Of a stretch of DNA of 23,610 nt, positions 6,901 through 14,500 are shown one piece after another. The position numbers were made by a program, and so were the translations under genes. Source of the DNA: UBA5738 sp049641805 (lineage in GTDB: Bacteria > Patescibacteriota > Minisyncoccia > Minisyncoccales > UBA5738); the NCBI GenBank assembly GCA_049641805.1, contig JBARNX010000024.1, positions 1 through 23,610 on the forward strand. The letters are read 5' to 3'. The notes under the pieces are model-generated. The model saw only the letters and a list, made by a program, of their open reading frames with translations, had not been told where the DNA came from and ran no database searches. Position 1 is the stretch's first letter. Every line of letters starts with the position of its first letter.

Positions 6901-8374
6901 TTGCAAAGACAAGGAAACTTGCGCGCAAAGTTCCGCCGATTTTAAAATTGAGTTTAAAGTTGATCTGGCGCTTGATCCGGCCAACACGCCCAAGATTGCC
7001 AACACTACGCCCGCAACCCAGATGGTGGCCAATCCGACATTATCAATAACCACGGAAAAGGCGGCTACCTGCCAATACAAAAAAGATGCCGCTTTCACTT
7101 ATGGCGATTCTTCCGCGACCCAGTTTACCAATGACGGCGAATTTGGGCATACCGTGCCGTTGGCGGCATGGCCGGACGGCAAATATACTTTTTATGTGGC
7201 GTGCAAAGACAAAGCCACGGGCGCGGTGAAAACTTTGGAACAGGCGATTGCCACCACATTGGATCGAAACCATGGGGCGCCGGTGATTTCCAACACCACG
7301 CCCAACAATCAGTCCGCCGGCGCGTCCACGCTTTCCGTGACCACATCCGCCGCGGCTACTTGCCAATATAAAGAAGGCGGCGAATTCACTTATGGCAACG
7401 GTATTCAGTTTACTACCGATGGCGGAACCGGCCATAGCGCGGTTTTGAGCGGTCTTGGCGACGGCGCGCATACTTTTTATGTGGTTTGCAAAGACACGGC
7501 GACGGGTGCGGCCAATGGTTCGGCGGCGCAAGTGATCTTTACGGTTACATCGGCGGCGACCTGCGCCGATTTATCAACCAACGATAAGCAAAATGACAAT
7601 GACCGCAATGTTGACAACGAAGACGAATCGGATTCGGATTATTTGTGGCGCTCGATAGAAGCCGGTACCCGCGATAAATTTACCAAAGTCGACTGGTATG
7701 CCGGGTATCAGTTTACCGCCGAAAAAGACGGCCAAGTTACCCAACTTTGCGGTTATTTCGATGACGGCAGTTCCAACAAAGTGAGTTTATACGGCGCTTC
7801 ATACGCCGAATTGGCCAGCGTGCAAATTTCCGGGACAGGCGACTGGAAATGCGCCAGTATCAGCCCGGTGCCGGTTAAAACCGATAAACGGTATTATGTG
7901 ATCGCGCGGGTGAAGGATGATCCGATTTACTATGAATATAAATCCGGATTATTGCCGCGCGATAACGATAGCGCCACGGTTGAATCGGGCATCCGGCAAT
8001 TAGCCGGCGAAAAATTCGGCAAAGATATTAAAAAATACGATTATATGGTGTTCGGGTTGGTTGACGCCAAGATAAAATTCACATCCGAAAGCAACAAAGG
8101 GCCGGAGATTGATACCGCCATTCCCGTGGGCACGATTTCAGAAAACGACACAATGATTTCAGTGGCGACCGATATCGAAGCGACTTGCAAATTTAGCCGC
8201 GAGGATGTTGGATACGCGGATATGAAATACTCTTTCGCCAAGACCGGCAACAAGACGCACGAACAAAAGGTTTGCAATCTTGACGACGGCCCTTTCACTT
8301 TCTATATCCGCTGCAAGGGCGCAACCGGAACCAATGACGCGTCGACTTTGATTCAGTTTGAAGTGAGCGATTAG
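3983..8374 (+). CDS. Giant secreted Cys-rich protein with Ig-like repeats and DUF4082-like domain
   Basis: 1463 residues. Residues 1-40 are a signal peptide (RARLLVLFGVSFILVLSIFYF, then NGVRAT). About 45-150 is Ser/Ala-rich. About 150-760 is a long Cys-rich region with clusters such as CYCDANN, CAWDYLACNCPY and CDKNEECDACGSDYEC, probably many disulfides. A charged linker follows at about 760-786 (ANEEEQKKQDS). Ig-like repeats start near residues 787, 903, 1002, 1099 and 1373. Each has a first Cys in CKY/CQY and most a second in YTFYVxCKD. Between the fourth and fifth lies a DUF4082-like beta domain at about 1194-1367 (YAGYQFTAEKDG, TQLCGYF, GLLPRDN, MVFGLVDAKI). There is no C-terminal anchor, so it is probably secreted or held by partners. 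It is the first gene of the cluster. The start ATG 3983 has no Shine-Dalgarno site. Function unknown; a surface or adhesive role is inferred from architecture only. Confidence 0.8.
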   Translation: MEIKNFAVSFSARARLLVLFGVSFILVLSIFYFSNGVRATGQEGTWQVGAEDGLALMQTCHKQTDNSMICGEPSTSEATAKSNYEAAVRAASSNSTSASNTAKSTPDLTNIASVLYKDELAEARSQLAGSSSSAAGGAGVADSQSGAGSGCYNMIGKSCEDARSSDSYSDLYRCECDANGLLTGERMYCDGDHHRWRLIADTGSCIAGQNSDQVSGGNPAASDSPSSTADSSAADIQCSGECDIKAGNTCGWQANTQRHCYCDANNLTGNNKDGKSYFQLDNNLQNYCIYCAWDYLACNCPYTFADGATKKTLAFGAAVCEESGKLQNFSMVCKGGEVEGGDGCLNQICDSSNPLCRNDGNTETCDKLDKAIIAVAGGKDHITSSCSNDEIEKREKFRADNSYCANSEVLRDQMNIVIGKGIFSLVLNNASAINNLAQGDAKKIACSNTNLTSCEKNGDKTNEYQCVNSGGCRLWNWVTGGGKLCSVNNPETGTNCTSPRDGADKCYKYIGNVVDNNCTGTGKNKDKTTLSGEYSCGGKDDTADKSYLCTNGEFTESENCAQKGGCNPATGKCFGDYSEQCKAGTFPCDKNEECDACGSDYECKISSSSSGSAPSFTNAYNDEDYTVGGKKGVCRKKGGGTGECNFSVDAGTPSASSSKCKTGSSYGVYVPFTVDTEGECSGISCKVTNDFDNTSVTATQSGGSSWYACAKPQSSSSSSDGSKGDNPSRLNFKISCTDGKKTSEDTASCAFPTADDNKFKQAEEDNQASTTEDKANEEEQKKQDSTAPKVTVNSPKDTISTKTAELNVTTDIGATCKYMDSKNGSFSASNFSGNGMAMSGSGGTTHTVTLGNLTEGTASDCKYNHTIVVLCKNSKASSNATSGAIGSGQTSFTVDLSKNAENAPKVANGMSSDKITIANPILKVSTDRPADCEYKEGGSFTFSSGKKFDSTGNYNHTAQLSGLASKDYDYYVICKDKETCAQSSADFKIEFKVDLALDPANTPKIANTTPATQMVANPTLSITTEKAATCQYKKDAAFTYGDSSATQFTNDGEFGHTVPLAAWPDGKYTFYVACKDKATGAVKTLEQAIATTLDRNHGAPVISNTTPNNQSAGASTLSVTTSAAATCQYKEGGEFTYGNGIQFTTDGGTGHSAVLSGLGDGAHTFYVVCKDTATGAANGSAAQVIFTVTSAATCADLSTNDKQNDNDRNVDNEDESDSDYLWRSIEAGTRDKFTKVDWYAGYQFTAEKDGQVTQLCGYFDDGSSNKVSLYGASYAELASVQISGTGDWKCASISPVPVKTDKRYYVIARVKDDPIYYEYKSGLLPRDNDSATVESGIRQLAGEKFGKDIKKYDYMVFGLVDAKIKFTSESNKGPEIDTAIPVGTISENDTMISVATDIEATCKFSREDVGYADMKYSFAKTGNKTHEQKVCNLDDGPFTFYIRCKGATGTNDASTLIQFEVSD

Positions 8375-8434
8375 ATGTTTGAAATTTGTATTTTGATCAA
8401 GTCTTGGCAAAGAATTATTTCACTAACCAAAATT

Positions 8435-10723
8435 ATGCCATTATCATTGTTTTCGATAAATCAAAAAAGCATTTTAGCTTTGTTGTTGGGCGGATTGATT
8501 GCCTTAACCGCGGGCGCGGCCTTGGCCGCGGATTTGGTTTGGATGCCGGATTGGATTGAAAACAACGATCTTAATTTTGGCGGTTTTTCGAATTTTATCG
8601 ACGCAGCGGCCGGAGCCGGATTAAGTGAAGAAGAAACAAAAGCGATGATAGTGGCGCTGATCAATTCCAAATTCGGCGATGAAGATTTTCTTACAGTGTT
8701 AAGAGAACAAAATGCTTCGGCTGCGGATAAATTGAAAATATTTGCGAGCACCAGTCCTACATTTAAACAGGAACTTGATAAAATTAATGTCTACGCCAAA
8801 ACCTCTCAAGCTCAAATAGATAAACAGAACATCCAAAAACAAATTACAACTGCCGCGGCGAATAACAATGAGAACAAAGCTCAGGCAATCAAAAATTATC
8901 AGGCAAAAATAGACACCGGCACGGCAACGGAAAAAGATAAAGAGGCCTATATCGCGGCTTTGAGAGCATCGGGAGATACGATCGTGACCGATCCTCTAAC
9001 CGGTAAATCATGGGCTTATTCAAGTTACGATTCTTCCGATCCGAAAAATAAAAAAGGAAAGAATATAATTGATACCGCGGCGCAATTCTCGCTGGATACC
9101 GGTTATGACCCTTGTCTTGACGGTTTTATGGTTGGCGGCGGCGATGAGGGCGGGGGAAGCGGAAGCGGATCGGATAAAGCTTCGGTAGTTTGCAATACTT
9201 ATATTTATAATGATTGGGGGTCTTGCGCGGAAGGAACTCAATCGCGGACCATTTTTTCCAAGGGGCCTTCGGGATGCACCGATACTTCTTCGGCGCAATT
9301 GACGCAACCGTGCGTTATTCCTTGCACTTCTTACACTTACAGCGATTGGAGCGCGTGTGTGAGCGGCAGCCAGAGCCGGACGATTAAAACTCAATCGCCG
9401 GCGGGATGCACAAATACTTCGACGGCGGATTTGACCAACGATTGCACCGGAAATAACGGTACGGTTTGCACTTCCTACACTTACAGCGATTGGAGCGCGT
9501 GTGTGAGCGGCAGCCAGAGCCGGTCAATGCTTTCGCGGGTGCCTTCGGGATGCACCGATACTTCTTCAGCCATATTCACGCAATCTTGCGGCGCCGCCCA
9601 GCCGCCGATAGTCGCCAATACTACCAACGCGATTCAAACCAGTTCCAATCCGGTTTTGTCGGTAATTACCAACCAGCCGGCGGTTTGCCAATATGCCGAG
9701 GAGGGCGGTTTCAGTTATGGCAACGGCGCGACTTTCAATACCACCGGCGGGTATAACCATAATACGGGCTTGTCCAACATCAATAGCGGCCAACATACTT
9801 TTTATGTGATTTGCAAAGACAATACCACGGGCGGTATCAGCACAGCGTTAAAAATTGATTTTAATGTTAATTTATCAACCGACCCGGCGACTACGACCGA
9901 TGACTGCGCCAATCTTTCGTCCAATGACCGCAAGAGCGACGCGAACCGTTCCAATTCCGGCGGCGGGGACGCCAATTCAAGCTATCTTTGGCAATCGGTT
10001 GAAACTGGCACGCGGGAAAGATTCAGCAATGTTGATTGGTATGCCGGTTACCAGTTTACTCCGGAAAAAGACGGGCGGATTACCCAGTTGTGCGGTTATT
10101 TTGACAGCGGCGCCACCAATAAAGTTTCCATATATAACGGTTCCTACGCTGAAATTGCCAGCGCCCAAGTGGCCGGCAATGGCTCATGGAAATGCGTTGA
10201 TATCAGCCCGCTGGCGATAAACGCGGACAGCCGTTATTATGTGATCGCGCGAGTGCAGAACAATCCGATTTATTTTGAATATAAGTCTGGAATGTTGCCG
10301 CGCGAATCCGGTAATGCCATTATTGAGGCCGGGGTCAGGCAGACGATTATCGATAAGAAATTCAAAACCGATGTCGTTAAATACGATTATATGATCTTCG
10401 GCTTGGTTGATGTGAAAATTTCTTATGATCCGGCAAGCAATTCCGGGCCGGTAATAAGCTCGGTAGGCCCGGTGGGGACGATTGACGGTTCAAGTACCAC
10501 GATATCGGCGCAAACCGATCAGCAATCTTCATGCAAATTTGATCGGGAAGATATTGCCTATTCCTCGATGAAATACTCTTTTTCAAGCAGTTCGGCGGGC
10601 AATTTCAGCCAGAAAGTATGCGAGTTGGAAAACGGCGATTATACCTTTTATGTGCGGTGCAAAAATGCCGCGGGCAGTAAAAATAACGCGTCCAAGATCA
10701 TACAATTCAGTATTTCGCGATAG
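8435..10723 (+). CDS. Secreted protein with TSP1-like, Ig-like and DUF4082-like modules
   Basis: 762 residues from ATG 8435; an in-frame ATG at 8375 directly after the previous stop would add 20 residues ahead of the signal peptide, so 8435 is preferred. Residues 1-31 form a signal peptide ending AGAALAAD. About 35-200 is helical and polar, then there is a Gly/Ser linker. Three thrombospondin type-1-like repeats begin at Cys 253, 297 and 345 (YSDWSAC, SQSR, PxGCT, final C). An Ig-like repeat lies at about 390-478 (HTFYVICKD), a DUF4082-like domain at about 491-668 (YAGYQFTPEKDG, MIFGLVDVKI), and a last Ig-like repeat at 671-762 (YTFYVRCKN). The C-terminal 270 residues parallel those of the 1463-aa protein, so the two are paralogues in that part. 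The gene lies 60 nt downstream of it and has no Shine-Dalgarno site. Confidence 0.8.
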   Translation: MPLSLFSINQKSILALLLGGLIALTAGAALAADLVWMPDWIENNDLNFGGFSNFIDAAAGAGLSEEETKAMIVALINSKFGDEDFLTVLREQNASAADKLKIFASTSPTFKQELDKINVYAKTSQAQIDKQNIQKQITTAAANNNENKAQAIKNYQAKIDTGTATEKDKEAYIAALRASGDTIVTDPLTGKSWAYSSYDSSDPKNKKGKNIIDTAAQFSLDTGYDPCLDGFMVGGGDEGGGSGSGSDKASVVCNTYIYNDWGSCAEGTQSRTIFSKGPSGCTDTSSAQLTQPCVIPCTSYTYSDWSACVSGSQSRTIKTQSPAGCTNTSTADLTNDCTGNNGTVCTSYTYSDWSACVSGSQSRSMLSRVPSGCTDTSSAIFTQSCGAAQPPIVANTTNAIQTSSNPVLSVITNQPAVCQYAEEGGFSYGNGATFNTTGGYNHNTGLSNINSGQHTFYVICKDNTTGGISTALKIDFNVNLSTDPATTTDDCANLSSNDRKSDANRSNSGGGDANSSYLWQSVETGTRERFSNVDWYAGYQFTPEKDGRITQLCGYFDSGATNKVSIYNGSYAEIASAQVAGNGSWKCVDISPLAINADSRYYVIARVQNNPIYFEYKSGMLPRESGNAIIEAGVRQTIIDKKFKTDVVKYDYMIFGLVDVKISYDPASNSGPVISSVGPVGTIDGSSTTISAQTDQQSSCKFDREDIAYSSMKYSFSSSSAGNFSQKVCELENGDYTFYVRCKNAAGSKNNASKIIQFSISR
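9322..9379 (+). repeat. 58-nt direct repeat, copy 1 (TSP1-like repeat 2)
   Basis: Bases 9322-9379 match 9466-9523 with one mismatch (T9331 against C9475). Both encode the start of a TSP1-like repeat (CTSYTYSDWSACVSGSQSR). The level of DNA identity is far above that of the other repeats in the window, pointing to a recent duplication or gene conversion. Confidence 0.9.
9466..9523 (+). repeat. 58-nt direct repeat, copy 2 (TSP1-like repeat 3)
   Basis: Second copy of the repeat at 9322-9379, offset by 144 nt (48 codons), so gain or loss of a unit keeps the frame. Confidence 0.9.
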
Positions 10724-10780
10724 CTGATTCGTGTTTTGTCCGCGAATTCGGCCAAGCCGTGTTCGCGCGCTTCAACCGGA

Positions 10781-11524
10781 ATGAAAATTTTTAAAGCAAT
10801 TTTATTTTTAATTATTTTTACAATCGCGGCCGGTGTTGCGGGAAAACCGGCTTGTTGCGCGGATGATGCGGCGATAAAGGCGGGCGTTGACGATTCCAAA
10901 ACGGGGAAAAGCTACAATTTGAATTTGAGTTATGATAACGGCCAGCTTTCGGCGAAAGGTATTACCGTGGAAAATTTTCGCGCGCCGGACTACCGCGTCC
11001 AACCCCAGGACGGTTGGATTTGCGATGTTGTTTCGTCCGACGGCCAGCCGATATATTCTTTTAGGTTTCTCATTCCGGTTATAACTTGCCGCGACCAGCC
11101 CGGAGCGGCGGGCAACTTGGAAGGCGGTTGCCGAGAGGTTGCCGAAAAGGATTTTATTTTGAGCGTACCTTATTATTCCAATAGCGCGAAGATCGTCGTT
11201 TATTCGCCCGAGGGTAACGAGGTTTTTAGCGTTGATACGGTCAAATTCGCGGATTTGTGCGGAGATAATGTTTGCGAAGCGGGCGAGGATCGCCTGACTT
11301 GCGCCGAAGATTGCCGTTCCGGAGTGAAAGACGGCGTTTGCGATGGAGTCGCCGACGGTACTTGCGATGCGGATTGTTCGGAGAAAACCGACAATGATTG
11401 TTCTCGCGGTCCGCAAGGCGTATTGATTTATTCATTGATTGCCGCGGTTCTAGGGCTGGCTGTTTTAACAAGCTTTATTATTTGGCAGTTAAAGAATAGA
11501 AGGGGAAACAGTGATTTTATATGA
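10781..11524 (+). CDS. Membrane-anchored protein with Cys-rich Ca-binding-like motif
   Basis: 247 residues from ATG 10781; an in-frame TTG at 10736 would add 15 polar residues before the signal peptide and is rejected. Residues 1-27 are a signal peptide (IFKAILFLIIFTIAAGVAG). About 30-155 is a beta-rich outer domain (YNLNLSYDNG, GWICDVVSSDG, IVVYSPEGNEVFSVD). From residue 160 there is a Cys cluster of the CGDxxCxxGEDxxxCxxDC kind (CGDNVCEAGED), then VCDGVADGTCDADC; such Asp/Cys runs often bind calcium, though that is not shown here. A membrane helix at about 214-236 and a short basic tail (KNRRGNSDFI) follow, so the topology is N-out, C-in. The same tail plan ends the 547-aa protein at 15781. 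Its stop overlaps the start of the next gene (ATGA), so the two are probably translated in a coupled way. Confidence 0.75.
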   Translation: MKIFKAILFLIIFTIAAGVAGKPACCADDAAIKAGVDDSKTGKSYNLNLSYDNGQLSAKGITVENFRAPDYRVQPQDGWICDVVSSDGQPIYSFRFLIPVITCRDQPGAAGNLEGGCREVAEKDFILSVPYYSNSAKIVVYSPEGNEVFSVDTVKFADLCGDNVCEAGEDRLTCAEDCRSGVKDGVCDGVADGTCDADCSEKTDNDCSRGPQGVLIYSLIAAVLGLAVLTSFIIWQLKNRRGNSDFI

Positions 11525-14500
11525 TTAATTTATTTTGGCCATTGCTGAAATTAAAATATTTCGCCCGGAGATTATTGTCCGCGGCGTTGGTATCCGCGAT
11601 TATTGTCGGCAGTTTTCCGGTTGGAATATTGGAAGTCCGGGCGGCTTTGCCGCAAGGCGAGAAAGAACCTTTGTTCGGCCAGGCCGGCGGCGATTACCTT
11701 TGGCAGTCGCTGGAAGTCGGCGATTTGGGCGGAATTGAAAACACATCGCAATATGCGGGTTGGCGTTTTTCGGTGTTGAAAGATGCTTATGTTACCGAAC
11801 TTTGCGGTTATTTCAAGGGTGTTTATTCGGTGAATTTATATGACGGCGCGTATAATCTCAAGGCCAGCAGCCAGATTGCCGGTTACGAACAATGGAATTG
11901 CGCTTCAATCGCTCCAATCGCGGTTTCCAAGGGCGAAAAATATTATGTCGTTGCCGAAATTTTAAACAGTCCGGTTTATTACCGGAGCGGCGCTTCGATG
12001 TTGCCGCGGCAGAATAAAGAGGCGATAATTGAAAGCGGAATAACGCAGAGAATCGATCAGCCGTTCGGATCGGATATGAAATCGGATGACGGCCGGATTT
12101 TTGGCATAGTTGATGTAAAAATCACTCCCAAGCGGGAAGCGGAAATTTTGATTAAAAAAGCGGGCGCCAGTTTGGCGCAAGCGGTGAACGGCGCGGCCGG
12201 CAATGAAGCGGCCGGCAATTTTTTCGCCGTCGTGCGTAATTGCGCGCGCGGCAGATGTATTGCTTGCGCCGCGGAAAGCTGCCGGATCGAAAGCGACGAA
12301 CAGTCGAAAGATCAAAAAGAAAATACTTTTATTCAGATTTGCGCCAAAGGAAATTGCTGGAGTTGCACCAATGAAAATTGCGCCGAAACCAATGCGGCGG
12401 GATTTATTAAAACCGGTTATTCGTTCAAAAATTGCAAGAACAACAAATGTATAAATTGTTTAAACGGCCAATGCAATGTTACCGGCGGCCAAGTGCCGAC
12501 TTATTATAAGTGGGATGCGGCCGGCGGCGGGATGGACGGCGGCAGTTTTTTTATGGATACCGGTACAGGCGGAAGCGGCGGGAGTTCGGGCGCGTGGGAA
12601 AGTTATTTTGGCGGCAATTATTCAGGCGATGCTTTTGGAGGCGGTGGCGGAGGCGGAGGTTTCAATGCCAAAGCCGCGGCAGTGGCATTGGTCAAACATG
12701 CGTTTGCGGACCAGGATTTTATTGACGCGTTGCTGGCTTATATGGCGGCCGCCAAAGAAGAAGGAATCACCAATACAACGCCGACTTACGGTCAGCTTGC
12801 CGAATTTATCAATCATGCCGCGGGTGAAACGCTGATAGACACGAATTCAGTTCCCGTTAAAGAACAATCAACGGTGAGTTCGGCAATCGAGACAATGGCG
12901 CCGATCTATTCGGCTTTTAGCACGACAAAAACCGATCCCAAAACCGGCGCGCTTGTGGTGATTCCCGGAAATCCGGAAACCGCGGCTTTTACTCGTGCGT
13001 CCAGTTTGGCTACCGGCTGGGGTTCCAAGATGAACGCGCCGGTGGCAAAAGACGCCGACGGAAAAGAAATTTATGTCGCGGTAAATGTGGGGGGGGAGGT
13101 TACGGCCGGCAGTTCGTTTTCGGTCCCGTTATATGTTTTGGAAAACGGCAAGATTGTTTCAAAGGGAGTAACCGGTTACAGCGTTAAGAATTCCGCGGCC
13201 GCGCCTCATTCTTCCGAGGAAGCCAACGCGATAAACGCGAATGGCGGCATAGTATATGTTCCGGTGAGGGAATCGACGCCTGCTTACGGACTTTTAAATT
13301 CCTCAACCGCGGCGACATTTACCAATAATGGAAAAAAAGCGTCCGGCGGCGGTGTTTCGCAGGCGGCGGCTGGTTTGCCGGCCAATGCGATTGTTGTTGA
13401 CGCGCCTTCGGTTTCGGATAATTCTTCAACTCGAGACGCGACCGTTGCGTCATCGGTGATTTCGGATTGGCTGCCGACTGGTTCCGCGAATAGGACTGCG
13501 GCGGCAACAACCAAAACCGGCGGCGCGGCGGGAACGGTTTATGTTCCGAAAGTTGTCGCGGCATCGCCGACCGCGGTTGTTTCGGCGAACGGAACGGTTA
13601 AAATCAAATCCGATCCGCAAACCGCGGCGGGCAATTCCCGAAAGATTATTGATGAGATAAAATCGCAAATGAGCGAAACCGTAGTGGACGAGTCCACCGG
13701 TGAAGTTGAAATTATTCCTCCGGCAAGCAAAAGAACCAATGATTTGATTTATGCTTGGGGTTCCAACACGCTTGGGCAAGCGGTGGGCCAAATTAAGATA
13801 ACGGCCAACGCGGATGGAACGCCGATAAACGCATCAACCGTAACCGCGCGCCAGGCGATAACATATTCCCCGGCGGCGGTTCGGACGGTTGCTGAAGGCG
13901 GTGAGACAAAGACATCATTGATCTATGCCGCTCCGACAACCTATTATTTGACCGAAGAAGATGTCGCATCGATTAAAGCGGGGAATGTTCTTTATGCGCC
14001 GGTAGTCGCGGCCGAGCCGCTTAGCTTAAATTCCGGGATTGGATCGGAGTTTCAGCCGGTGAAGAAAACCGGTAACGCGAATACATTGACCACCGGCGCC
14101 CCTGGACATTCTTTCCAAGCAACGGCTCAAGCATCGGATTCTTCAGCCGGCGGAGCGCAACAAAATGATACGACTTCTGATACGGTGCGGCGAGATAATC
14201 AATACACGCCCAGCGTAAACGCATTTTTGAATAACGGGATACCGTTAAGTACCGAGATATTTTATAGCGATGCGGTGAATTGGCTGCGTTTGCCGTCCGG
14301 TTCAATTAAAGATTCTTATGAAACGATCGCCGCGGCGGATTACCAACAGGCGGGTTATTTTGAATTCAGAGACGCCGGTTTGTTTTTTAAAAAAATAATT
14401 TCCAAATCTTCCGGTTCGGCGGCCGCGGCAGTCGGCAATCTGTCGGCCGGAAGCGGTGATGTTCCCGCGGCCGGCGCCGCCGCCAAATCCCAAAATAAAG

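Noticed and set aside
6146..7531. Long minus-strand open frames (up to 162 aa) inside the 1463-aa gene
   Set aside because: They mirror the repeated coding sequence, have no promoter or ribosome site, and show no domain-like pattern.
8375..8434. Upstream ATG 8375 as start of the 762-aa protein
   Set aside because: It would put 20 residues ahead of an otherwise standard signal peptide; ATG 8435 has the same start context as the 15781 gene.
9322..9523. CRISPR-like array
   Set aside because: There are only two close copies, inside a coding frame with codon-multiple spacing; they encode protein repeats.
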